From Ruminococcaceae bacterium YRB3002 (GTDB taxonomy: Bacteria > Bacillota > Clostridia > Saccharofermentanales > Saccharofermentanaceae), in assembly GCA_900099715.1 (NCBI GenBank), contig FMTG01000003.1, forward strand, positions 186,001-250,000: a stretch of DNA of 64,000 nucleotides. Reading direction: 5' to 3'. Positions 34,867 through 43,627 of the stretch are shown here, piece by piece (the first letter of the stretch is position 1; each line of letters opens with the position of its first letter). The notes below the pieces were generated by a model, which saw nothing but the letters and a program-made list of their open reading frames with translations, was not told where the DNA came from and made no database searches. The position numbers were made by a program, and so were the translations under genes.

Positions 34867-35325
34867 TCACTCCTCATCATCTTTAAGACTCTGTACTTCA
34901 TGGGCGAAAGAAGTAGGATCTGTAAAATCCTTATAAACCGAGGCAAATCTCACATATGCCACCTTGTCGATCTTCATCAGACGGTTCATAACATACTCAC
35001 CGATCTCAGTCGTAGAGATCTCCCTTGAGGGCTTGGCAAGGATCATGCTCTCGACTTCATTGCAGATATCGGTAAGGACTTTATTGGACACTGGCCGCTT
35101 GGAACATGAAGCATTAAGACCCGCCAGAAGCTTGTCACGTGAGAACTCCTGTCTTGTTCCATCCTTCTTAATGACCTGAGGCTGAAGTCCCTCAATGCGT
35201 TCCAGCGTGGAAAATCTCTCACCGCAGGCTTCACACACACGACGCCTTCTGACTGCATTCAAGCTGTCAGCATTACGGGAATCGACTACTTTACTGTCTT
35301 CACATCCGCACTTGGGGCACTTCAC
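34867..35325 (-). CDS. nrdR: transcriptional repressor NrdR
   Basis: NrdR is the ATP/dATP-sensing repressor of ribonucleotide reductase genes. The 152 residues have the N-terminal zinc ribbon (CPKCGC and CEACGERF) and the ATP-cone (about 49-139, from VIKKDGTRQEFSRDKL). Length and sequence are typical. It lies 30 bases after ftsZ on the same strand, and its stop overlaps an alternative GTG of the response regulator gene, so these genes are probably co-transcribed. Confidence 0.97.
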   Translation of the reverse strand: MKCPKCGCEDSKVVDSRNADSLNAVRRRRVCEACGERFSTLERIEGLQPQVIKKDGTRQEFSRDKLLAGLNASCSKRPVSNKVLTDICNEVESMILAKPSREISTTEIGEYVMNRLMKIDKVAYVRFASVYKDFTDPTSFAHEVQSLKDDEE

Positions 35326-35355
35326 TTCAGTTCGACCGGTCCAGATGCATTTGTA

Positions 35356-36780
35356 TTATTCAGAATCTCTGCCGAACATAAACCAGGGCTTAGCAGATCT
35401 GCCGGGTCTCTCTCCACCCTGCTCAGGGCTGACGTTGACCTGAGGTCTTCCGCCCTGCTGTACAGGCTGAGCAACCGGCTGTGCTACGGGCTGCTGGTAA
35501 GGGGGTACCTGCTGATACTGAACCTGAGGCTGAGGAATAACCGGCTCGGGTGCGGGAACAGGTTCCTCGACAGGAGCTACGGGTGCTACAGGAGCCTGAG
35601 GTGCAGGCTTAACTACATTGACAGAATCATCGCCGAACAGGAATCCGGGTGCAGGTCTTGATACAGGCTGCTCCTGGATCTGAGGACGTGCACTGATTGG
35701 CTGCTGGGCTGCTGCCTGAGGTGCAGGTGCAGAAGCAGGCTTACTGTCGGAGATGAGATTAGGATTATTGCGGGACAGAACAGAAGTGCTTGCTCTGTGT
35801 CCTGCTGATGCATTTACTGTATTATCGAAGCCGGAAGCAATGATCGTGATCATGATCTCATCCTCGAGTGATGAATCTACAACAGCACCGACGATGATAT
35901 CTGCTTCGTCAGATACTTCATCTCTTACAACTGAAGCAGCCTGATCGATCTCCTGGAGGCGCATATTGCGTCCGCCTGTGAAATTCAGGATAACACCCCT
36001 TGCGCCCTCGATAGTCGTATCAAGGAGAGGTGAGTTAATAGCCTGCTTAACAGCGGCCTGAGCTCTTCCGTCACCGGAAGCACGGCCGATACCCATATGG
36101 CAGATACCTGCCTTGGTCATTACCCTTCTTACGTCTGCAAGGTCAAGATTGATAAGACCGGGGATAGCAACGAGGTCGGAGATACCTGCGACACCGAACT
36201 TAAGAACCTGATCAGCCATATTGAAGGACTCTTCGATTGATGTACCTTCGTCAACAACCTCGAGGAGCTTATCATTAGCAACGATGATGAGTGAATCAAC
36301 ATACTTGGCGAGCTCTCTTATACCGCGCTCTGCATTGGCAGCTCTCCTTGAGCCCTCAAATCCGAACGGTCTTGTAACGACAGCTACTGTCAGGATACCA
36401 AGTTCCTGAGCGATCTGTGCAACTACAGGTGCAGCACCCGTACCGGTACCGCCGCCCATACCGGCTGTGATGAAGAGCATATCTGTGTTGTTGATAGCCT
36501 CTGCGATCTCGTCCTTAGACTCCTCAGCAGCCTTCTCACCGATGCTGGGATCAGCGCCGCAGCCAAGTCCTCTCGTGACCTTCTGTCCGATCTGGATCTT
36601 GATGCCGGCCTTGCATCTTGCAAGAGCCTGATTATCGGAATTAACGCAGATGAAATCGATTCCCTGAACTCCGCTGTCAACCATCCTGTCAACGGCATTA
36701 CATCCGCCACCGCCTACACCGATGACCTTTATGCTTGCGAAATTCTCCTCGTCTAGTACAAAACTACGCTTGTCAGACAT
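35356..36780 (-). CDS. ftsZ: cell division GTPase FtsZ with long Pro/Gln-rich linker
   Basis: This tubulin-like GTPase forms the division ring. The 474 residues have a normal core (about 1-325) with the GTP motif GGGTGTGAAP and synergy-loop region. The ATG at 36780 has GGAGG eight bases before it; a TTG further upstream is weaker. The tail (about 326-474) is rich in Pro, Gln, Ala and Val. It contains two similar peptides, PGFLFGDDS in the middle and PWFMFGRDS at the very end, while the usual C-terminal peptide (D/E-IPxFLR) is missing. This suggests altered docking to FtsA- or SepF-like partners. FtsA is not encoded next to it. Confidence 0.97.
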   Translation of the reverse strand: MSDKRSFVLDEENFASIKVIGVGGGGCNAVDRMVDSGVQGIDFICVNSDNQALARCKAGIKIQIGQKVTRGLGCGADPSIGEKAAEESKDEIAEAINNTDMLFITAGMGGGTGTGAAPVVAQIAQELGILTVAVVTRPFGFEGSRRAANAERGIRELAKYVDSLIIVANDKLLEVVDEGTSIEESFNMADQVLKFGVAGISDLVAIPGLINLDLADVRRVMTKAGICHMGIGRASGDGRAQAAVKQAINSPLLDTTIEGARGVILNFTGGRNMRLQEIDQAASVVRDEVSDEADIIVGAVVDSSLEDEIMITIIASGFDNTVNASAGHRASTSVLSRNNPNLISDSKPASAPAPQAAAQQPISARPQIQEQPVSRPAPGFLFGDDSVNVVKPAPQAPVAPVAPVEEPVPAPEPVIPQPQVQYQQVPPYQQPVAQPVAQPVQQGGRPQVNVSPEQGGERPGRSAKPWFMFGRDSE

Positions 36781-36899
36781 GCTATCTTCCTCCGTCAATA
36801 TAAATTACGTGCACATTTTAAATAAATATATAGCAACATAACAGATTTTAACCCAAATGTGGCGTATCTTCAACTGATATGTAACCTATATATGTCAAA

Positions 36900-36932
36900 A
36901 ATGTTAAAATCAGATAGTTTGATTTTAACATT
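36900..36932 (-). terminator. 13-bp hairpin between ftsQ and ftsZ
   Basis: A perfect 13-bp AT-rich stem (AATGTTAAAATCA at 36900-36912, TGATTTTAACATT at 36920-36932) with a 7-base loop sits 33 bases after the ftsQ stop. On the minus strand TTTTTGACA follows. It may end or attenuate dcw transcription before ftsZ, or may be an operator for the separate ftsZ promoter expected in this 185-base gap. No clear -10/-35 pair was found there. Confidence 0.5.
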
Positions 36933-36965
36933 ATTTGTAAAAAATCAATAATTATTTTTGCCTGT

Positions 36966-38114
36966 TTATGCGCCTTCCGCGGTATCCTGACCCTCTTGGG
37001 AATTATCTTTGTAGTTGAACTGCCTGTAGATATACTCCTCACCTGTCATATCGAGTGCACCGCTGGGGAAGTTCAGGTCAAACACATCCGAATCTATTAC
37101 ATACAGGAGCCAGGCAGTCTGCGTTGATATCTTCTCAAGACTGTCGAGCTTAACCTGCAGCATATGAGTGTTGGGAAGCTGAATGGTCAGGAAGATATAG
37201 CCGCTGGGAAGTACTCTGACCTCCCGGGTATTCTCAAATATCCTGTAACTGCCCTGGGGATTGTTTGTATCTGCCGCCAGAAGAGAACCCAATACGATAA
37301 GTGCGCGCTGGTAATCTGCCTCATTTCCCATGACGATCCTGTCACCTAACGTAGCCCTCTTTATATCAAGTCCGCTTATCATCGGTGTCACATCGGAACC
37401 TGACCTGCCCGAGACAAGCTCAACCACTATGCCCTGGTCATCAAGCGCGGCGAAACCGTCCGGGGTCTTCACATAAGCTATCTTCGCACGCTCATCGAGC
37501 TTGATCTTAACGGTTGAAGGTATACTGAACGAGACATGGCATCCGCGGACATACGGAGAACTTGCCATGAGAGTCTTCGCAGCCGAGGTATAGTTTGCAA
37601 AGAAAAGATGGCTGTTGTATTTGAGTCCGCTCATCTCTATTATGTCTGAATCACTCAACACATAATTACCCTCGATCTCAAACGCTTTTATCCTGAAAGC
37701 ATCCAGAGTGGCTATCAGTACAACCGATGTAACGAATACCAGCACAGCTGCAGCAATAAGCATTCTCTTAGGTGTCAACGGGAAATCATCAGGACCCTTA
37801 TCGATCTTTGGCAAAGATGGCCGCTCGATCCTGTGCCTTACAGCTCGCTGCGGTTCAGGTTCTTCATCTTCAACGGGTTCTTCCCCGTCCTCTTCAGATG
37901 GCTCGTTGAATTCCTCGTATTCCGATTCCTCAATGACATCCCCGTCTTCCTCATCTTCTTCGTCAGGGGCCTCATAAGGCTGCTCGATAAGACCGGCGAT
38001 CAGGTCATCATAAGACTCGGAGGGTTCAGTCTCCCCCTTGTCTTCACCCTCACCATCACCGGCTCCGTCATCCGGATCCATACCAAATAACCTGTTAAGT
38101 TCTTCGTCATCCAT
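36966..38114 (-). CDS. ftsQ: cell division protein FtsQ/DivIB
   Basis: This is a bitopic division protein of 382 residues. A long cytoplasmic Asp/Glu-rich region (about 1-100), one membrane helix (about 110-131), a POTRA domain opening FRIKAFEIEGNYVLSDSDI, and the FtsQ/DivIB beta domain (about 205-345) follow in order. The acidic N-terminal region is unusually long. No strong ribosome site precedes the ATG, and the gene follows murG by 13 bases, so coupling is likely. Confidence 0.92.
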   Translation of the reverse strand: MDDEELNRLFGMDPDDGAGDGEGEDKGETEPSESYDDLIAGLIEQPYEAPDEEDEEDGDVIEESEYEEFNEPSEEDGEEPVEDEEPEPQRAVRHRIERPSLPKIDKGPDDFPLTPKRMLIAAAVLVFVTSVVLIATLDAFRIKAFEIEGNYVLSDSDIIEMSGLKYNSHLFFANYTSAAKTLMASSPYVRGCHVSFSIPSTVKIKLDERAKIAYVKTPDGFAALDDQGIVVELVSGRSGSDVTPMISGLDIKRATLGDRIVMGNEADYQRALIVLGSLLAADTNNPQGSYRIFENTREVRVLPSGYIFLTIQLPNTHMLQVKLDSLEKISTQTAWLLYVIDSDVFDLNFPSGALDMTGEEYIYRQFNYKDNSQEGQDTAEGA

Positions 38115-38127
38115 AGGGTATATTGTA

Positions 38128-39240
38128 TCAGGTTTTGCCTGCGATTACCTCATCGATAGCATGAGCGATAACTGAAGCTGTGTCCGGCATAGCAAGTGCC
38201 TTTGCATTTGTCCTCAAACCATCGGCTCTTACAGGATCATCAAGGAGTGACTGCATGAGCGGCAGAAGATGTCCCTCCGCCACTTCGGCATCGCTCATCA
38301 TCAGACATCCGCCCTTATCAGCTATACTCCTGGCATTATATGTCTGATGATCATGTGCTGCGTGAGGATAAGGAACAAGTATCGCGCTTGCACCAACCGC
38401 ACAAATCTCGGCACACGTAACCGCACCGGCTCTGAGGATACAGCAGTCGGCTGCTGCCATGAAAGTTCCGGGATCGTCAATATATGTCCGGGCATCCAGA
38501 TTCGGATATGCGGACGACAGGCGTTCAAACTCGTCCATATGCTGTTTTCCACAGCTCAGAACAAATTTAACATTGTTACACTTCCCGCTGTTTAGGGCTT
38601 CTTCGACAAAATGTGTCAGTGTGACAGCTCCCAGCGATCCGCCCATGACAAACACCATTTTCTCTTCAGGAGCAAGTCCAAGCGCATTTCTGCATGATTC
38701 TTTCTCCTTGGAAAACATCATACTTCTGACGGGGTTGCCCGTGTAAACTACTTTCGAGGCGTGGGGGAAATATGACTCCAGATCCGGAAATCCCGTCATT
38801 ACAAGGGCTGCATGACGTCCGAAACGTCTGTTGGCACGCCCCGGGAATGCATTAGCCTCGTGGATCATTACCGGAACACCTGCCTTCTCCCCTTCGAGCA
38901 TCAAAGGAACCGAAGAATAACCTCCGGTCGTAATAACCGCCATTGGTTTAAAAGACTTTATCAGTTCCCGGCACGTCTTCTGTCCTTTGGGCATTGCTGC
39001 AACGGCACGAGCCAGCTTTACGGAAGGCTTCATGGGAAACGGTTCTGCCTCAACATGATGGAATTCGTATCCTGCTTTGGGTACCAGCTCACCTTCAAGC
39101 TTGTCTGAACGTCCGGTAAAGATGCACTTGCATGTATCCCCGCGCGATTTATAGAATTCCATCAATGTATCCGCAATCGTTATTGCAGGATTAATATGAC
39201 CTGAAGTACCGCCGCCCGTGATAATGAATCTGTATTCCAT
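38128..39240 (-). CDS. murG: lipid II synthase MurG (GlcNAc transferase)
   Basis: MurG adds GlcNAc to lipid I on the inner membrane face. The 370 residues contain the N-terminal loop TGGGTSGHINPA, the second Gly-rich loop MGGSLGA and the UDP-GlcNAc pocket (RAGAVTCAEICAVGASAILVP, where family members usually have RSGA and PxP features). It lies between ftsW and ftsQ. murC, the usual next gene, is absent. Confidence 0.95.
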   Translation of the reverse strand: MEYRFIITGGGTSGHINPAITIADTLMEFYKSRGDTCKCIFTGRSDKLEGELVPKAGYEFHHVEAEPFPMKPSVKLARAVAAMPKGQKTCRELIKSFKPMAVITTGGYSSVPLMLEGEKAGVPVMIHEANAFPGRANRRFGRHAALVMTGFPDLESYFPHASKVVYTGNPVRSMMFSKEKESCRNALGLAPEEKMVFVMGGSLGAVTLTHFVEEALNSGKCNNVKFVLSCGKQHMDEFERLSSAYPNLDARTYIDDPGTFMAAADCCILRAGAVTCAEICAVGASAILVPYPHAAHDHQTYNARSIADKGGCLMMSDAEVAEGHLLPLMQSLLDDPVRADGLRTNAKALAMPDTASVIAHAIDEVIAGKT

Positions 39241-39245
39241 AATGA

Positions 39246-40652
39246 TTACCCGTTCCTGCGGATCTCTTCCACAGTGGGAAGTTCTTCGATGCGCCCGTAT
39301 CTTGAACAGCCGAGTATTATGCCAAATGCCATGAGGATCGCAATCTGCGCCGAGCCGCCATAGCTGATGAGCGGAAGCGTAACACCCGTAGAGGGCATCA
39401 GTTTGAGCTCAACCGCCATATTCATCAGCACCTCGGCAAAGACAAGCCCGGTACACCCCATTGCAAGTATCCGGTAATAGACATTTTTGGTATACAGCAC
39501 GACAAATCCGCACATCGCCAGCGCAGTAACATAGATAAGAATCAATATAACTCCGCCGACGAAGCCTGTTTCTTCAACATATACAGAGTAGATGTAGTCA
39601 TTCTGAGCCTCGGAAATATAATTGAACTTTGACCTGGATTCACCGGCGCCGACTCCCCACATGCCGCCTGAGCCCAGCGCACTGAAGGCATTATCGATCT
39701 GTCTGGTATCGTCCTTGGTCACGTCTTTCTTGTCTTCCTCGTCAACAAAAGAACTTGTATCGATACCGAACATATCAAGTCTCTTGACAACGTGGGAGAA
39801 GTTGCCGAGCACTCTCTTCATATCCTGAGTCTGCTGTGCTTCCGGCGTAAATATCCTGTACCCTGCGAACAATAACAGAGCAAACGTCAGCAGTATCACA
39901 CCGCCTCCGATCCACGATCTGTGGTGGATCCCGGCACTGATGGCGCAAATAAATACAACTATACCGATAATTGCCGCACATGACGTGTGGGGCTCAATGA
40001 GGATGAAAACATCAACGATGATCGCCCAGCCGACAGGTATGCCGAAATCATACATTCCATTGATGAGCGTCGATCTTATAAACCTAAGAAGCGCATTTCC
40101 GAATCCCGGCTTTTTATTCTCTTCAACATCAACTTTAAACACCAGCTTGCCGTTACGCCGTGCATCAAGCAGCCATTGTCTGTACGCTGCGAAAAAGATG
40201 ATCAGGAGCACCTTCACGAACTCAGACGGCTGGAACTGGAATCCTGCGATAATGAACCAGCGTCTCGCACCGTTGTACTGCTGTCCGAACAATCTTGTCG
40301 CAACAGCCAGCGCCATTGCAAGTCCACCCGAAGCGATTGCAAGCAGTCCCATCTTCTTGAATACGAACTTTACCGGATCTATATAATTAAAAGCGATCAT
40401 GAATGCCAGCCCTATTGCCGTGAACCTGATCTGTTTCTTCACATAGAACAGCGAATCCTGATTCTCGGCATATCCGATAGGACTTGATACAGAGTAAAGT
40501 ATTACAATGCCCATACATATGATGATAAAGATCATTATCATCAGCGGCACGTTTGTCGCAGGCTTGCGCTTGCCGCGGATAGTGTTCTGCCCGTGTGATG
40601 TCTCAGAAGTAATGAGCTTTTCTATTGAAGCACGCGATTCAAGTTCACTCAT
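39246..40652 (-). CDS. ftsW: SEDS-family peptidoglycan glycosyltransferase FtsW
   Basis: This 468-residue protein has about ten membrane helices and polymerises lipid II at the septum with its class B PBP partner. A cytoplasmic N-terminal tail (about 1-35) precedes the first helix. The large outer loop with GSGGMWGVGAGESRSKFNYI and the final GVTLPLISYGGSAQ are SEDS hallmarks. I prefer the ATG at 40652, since the GTG two codons earlier lies too near the GGGAG site. It directly follows murE-murF, where mraY and murD would normally intervene. Confidence 0.93.
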   Translation of the reverse strand: MSELESRASIEKLITSETSHGQNTIRGKRKPATNVPLMIMIFIIICMGIVILYSVSSPIGYAENQDSLFYVKKQIRFTAIGLAFMIAFNYIDPVKFVFKKMGLLAIASGGLAMALAVATRLFGQQYNGARRWFIIAGFQFQPSEFVKVLLIIFFAAYRQWLLDARRNGKLVFKVDVEENKKPGFGNALLRFIRSTLINGMYDFGIPVGWAIIVDVFILIEPHTSCAAIIGIVVFICAISAGIHHRSWIGGGVILLTFALLLFAGYRIFTPEAQQTQDMKRVLGNFSHVVKRLDMFGIDTSSFVDEEDKKDVTKDDTRQIDNAFSALGSGGMWGVGAGESRSKFNYISEAQNDYIYSVYVEETGFVGGVILILIYVTALAMCGFVVLYTKNVYYRILAMGCTGLVFAEVLMNMAVELKLMPSTGVTLPLISYGGSAQIAILMAFGIILGCSRYGRIEELPTVEEIRRNG

Positions 40653-40654
40653 TA

Positions 40655-43627
40655 TCACTCATCTCCCAGATTTCTGAATTCTGCCGCCAAAGATTCAAAT
40701 CCGAACGAATGTGATGCTTTGAACAGCACACAGTCTCCGTCCTTAATTACCTCATGAAGTCTTGTCCTGACCTCTTCAGTATCCGCACAGCTGATTATCT
40801 CAGCCTTGCTTCCGGTGCTCTTCAGTCCTTCGATAAACTGCTCCCTGTCATCACCGGTAACAATAACTATATCGACTCCATATCCGCCAAGAGCATGTCC
40901 TGTAGCACGATGAAGATCACTGCTGAAATCACCGAGCTCGAGCATGCCTCCAAGAACAGCCACACGTCTTCCCGGCATCTCGCTGCCGAGCACCGACAGA
41001 TTACCGAACGAAGCTTCCATCGATTCGGGTGAAGCATTATATGCATCATCGATTATCGTATACTTCTTAGTAAAATGCACCTTGCCCCTGCCAGCCGGCT
41101 GTTTAAAGGACCCGAGCGCTTCTCTTATCAGATCCTCAGGAACTCTCAGCATGAGGCCGCACAGAATGGCATTAAGCGAATTATGCACATGATGTATTCC
41201 ATTCAATCCGAGTTTTATGCTGCTGATCCTGTCCTCGATCTCATTATTCTTGCCCTTCTTCCATCTGTGGATCACATCAAAGGACACACCGCCCTCTCTT
41301 ACGAACTTAATATTCTCTGCATACAGTTCCTCAGGCAAAATATGAACGTGGCCGGACACTGATACTGCTACAACCCTTCCGCCTTCAGGCGCGAGTTCTT
41401 CCGCTCTTCTCAGGAGTTCCTTGTCATCACCGTTGACCATAAGTACGCCGCCTCTTCTGAGGCCTTCTGCAATCTCAAGTTTGGCATCCATTATTGCCTC
41501 CCTCGATCCGAGGCGTTCAATATGGGAATAACCGACTGTAGTTATGACAGCAATGTCAGGAAGCGCTATATTGGTAAGATACGAGATCTCTCCTGTCAGT
41601 CTCATGCCCATCTCCAGAACGAGAACCTCTGTATCTGCGGGAGCAGACAGTATCGTCCATGGCATTCCGATCTCATTATTCTCATTAAGCTTGGTGGAAT
41701 AGCACTTATGGTTGCTTCCTGCAACGGATGCGATCATCTCTCTCGTTGATGTCTTGCCGACAGAACCGGTTACTCCTATCGTAAAGAAGTCCTGCCTCAC
41801 CCTGTATCTGCGTGCAAGGTCTCCTATTGCCTTTACGCAGTCCTCAACGATGATGGAGACGCAGCCCGAAGGAACACGGTCCTTCTCACTTGTCATGATG
41901 CATGATGCACCGCCTTCCAGAGCCCTGTCTATAAAATCATTGCCGTCAAAGCGTTCGCCTTTTACAGCAATATACATGTCTCCCTTACTGATCGTTCTAG
42001 TGTCTTTGGATACACCGGCAACATAACAGTTTTCAGGATCAAAATCCTCAGCGTCAGGAGCATAGAGTTCTCCGCCCGTTGCTTCGAGGATCTCACTGAG
42101 GCTGAACATATTATCGCCTCTTTTCAGTGCTTCAACAGCCTCACATGCAACTGTATAGTCATCGAAAGGATGCTTCAGTCCCATTATTTCCTGATAATCC
42201 TCGTGCCCTTTGCCCGCGATCAAAACCGTATCGCCCGGCTTTGCATCTCTTATCGCTTTAAATATTGCACGGCGTCTGTTAGGCTCCACCTCATAGCTGC
42301 CGCCAGTCGTATTGACAGCAGTCAATATATTATCGATTATCGCATCAGGATCCTCACATCTGGGATTATCCGACGTGATCACCGAATGATCAGACAACTC
42401 ACCGGATACCGTTCCCATTTCCGTTCTTCTGGCAGCGGGTCTGTCTCCGCCACAGCCAAACAGGGTGACTACTTCACGCTCCGTAAATTCTTTAACTGTC
42501 CTGATGACATTGGCAAGAGCCTCTCCGTTATGAGCATAGTCCACCAGTATATTGATACCCAGATCGTTCATTACAGGCTGCAGACGGCCCGGAACAGTTA
42601 CTTCAGCGACTGCGCTGATGGCGGCATCCATATCTATCCCCTCTGCATATGCACATGTAAGTGCACAAAGTGCGTTGTAAACGTTATATCTTCCGGGGAT
42701 CGGTATGAATACATTCCACTGCTTCTCACCGATGTGAAGTATAAAAGATGTTCCGTTGATCCCGTTCCTGCGCTCGAACTTTACTCCGTCAGCAGTAATA
42801 TCAGCTTTGTTATTCATGCCGTATGTGATAACCTTGCATCTAGATGACGCATATCCGGCAACCTCTGCTGAACGGTCGCTGTCGATATTTATTACGGCAG
42901 TATCAGCTGTATCGAAGATCTTCAGTTTGCAGCCGAAATACTCCTCCATATCCTTATGCTCACGGCCTCCGATATGGTCACTGTAGAGGTTGGTAAAACA
43001 TGCGATCCTGTATCTTAACCCGTAATTACGGTCAAACTTCAGACCAAGCGAGGATACCTCCATCACGCAGCCGGTGTTGGCCTTGTCCCTGAGTTCAGCA
43101 AAGAACTCATATGTAACAGGAGCTTCGGGCGTGGTATGCTCAACTGGGTATCTGACTGAACCTGCTATATTGCACACAGTACCCATCAATCCGGTCGGAC
43201 GGCCTGCGGCCTCAAGAATATGATGGAGCATGAATGCAGATGTGGTCTTGCCTTTCGTGCCGGTGATACCGTATAAAGACAGCGATCTCTCCGGATGATC
43301 ATATCTCTCGGCTGCAACCTTTGCCATCGCGATGCGGGTACCTCCGGTTACTGCCAGTGTGGCTCCAAAATCATCAGCCAGTTCAATGAGTTCCCTGTCA
43401 CTGAACATCGTGCGGTTATAATCGCAGAGAATGGATGATGCACCATGTTCGAGGGCATCTTTAATATATTTGTGTCCGTCTATATCTTCACCGCATATGG
43501 CAACAAACATGTCACCTTTGCGGACCAGTCCCGACGCCCACAGGATCCTGCCCACCTCAATATCGGCGGAACCTGTCAGCACCTCGTATTCAATACCGCT
43601 CAACGCATCTGTCAGTCTGTTACCCAT
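40655..43627 (-). CDS. murE-murF: MurE-MurF fusion (UDP-MurNAc peptide ligases)
   Basis: One 990-residue chain carries two successive cytoplasmic peptidoglycan ligases. MurE covers about 1-505: P-loop GTKGKTT (122-129), the probable carbamylated Lys in FGCKLKIF (about 234), and DNPR at 420-423, the motif linked to meso-diaminopimelate. MurF starts without a linker at about 507 (MFSLSEILEATGG), with P-loop GSVGKTST (621-628). The ATG at 43627 has AGGAG upstream; a longer start would read into the PBP gene. The fusion should add diaminopimelate and then D-Ala-D-Ala to the same intermediate. Fused MurE-MurF is known in Bordetella but is not the norm in Clostridia. Confidence 0.95.
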   Translation of the reverse strand: MGNRLTDALSGIEYEVLTGSADIEVGRILWASGLVRKGDMFVAICGEDIDGHKYIKDALEHGASSILCDYNRTMFSDRELIELADDFGATLAVTGGTRIAMAKVAAERYDHPERSLSLYGITGTKGKTTSAFMLHHILEAAGRPTGLMGTVCNIAGSVRYPVEHTTPEAPVTYEFFAELRDKANTGCVMEVSSLGLKFDRNYGLRYRIACFTNLYSDHIGGREHKDMEEYFGCKLKIFDTADTAVINIDSDRSAEVAGYASSRCKVITYGMNNKADITADGVKFERRNGINGTSFILHIGEKQWNVFIPIPGRYNVYNALCALTCAYAEGIDMDAAISAVAEVTVPGRLQPVMNDLGINILVDYAHNGEALANVIRTVKEFTEREVVTLFGCGGDRPAARRTEMGTVSGELSDHSVITSDNPRCEDPDAIIDNILTAVNTTGGSYEVEPNRRRAIFKAIRDAKPGDTVLIAGKGHEDYQEIMGLKHPFDDYTVACEAVEALKRGDNMFSLSEILEATGGELYAPDAEDFDPENCYVAGVSKDTRTISKGDMYIAVKGERFDGNDFIDRALEGGASCIMTSEKDRVPSGCVSIIVEDCVKAIGDLARRYRVRQDFFTIGVTGSVGKTSTREMIASVAGSNHKCYSTKLNENNEIGMPWTILSAPADTEVLVLEMGMRLTGEISYLTNIALPDIAVITTVGYSHIERLGSREAIMDAKLEIAEGLRRGGVLMVNGDDKELLRRAEELAPEGGRVVAVSVSGHVHILPEELYAENIKFVREGGVSFDVIHRWKKGKNNEIEDRISSIKLGLNGIHHVHNSLNAILCGLMLRVPEDLIREALGSFKQPAGRGKVHFTKKYTIIDDAYNASPESMEASFGNLSVLGSEMPGRRVAVLGGMLELGDFSSDLHRATGHALGGYGVDIVIVTGDDREQFIEGLKSTGSKAEIISCADTEEVRTRLHEVIKDGDCVLFKASHSFGFESLAAEFRNLGDE

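Noticed and set aside
35440-35760. Pro/Gln-rich repeats in ftsZ as a mobile or satellite repeat
   Set aside because: It is the disordered FtsZ linker in frame; no terminal inverted repeats or target duplications.
42170-42847. 225-residue open frame on the plus strand
   Set aside because: Antisense to the MurE half of the fusion, no family features.
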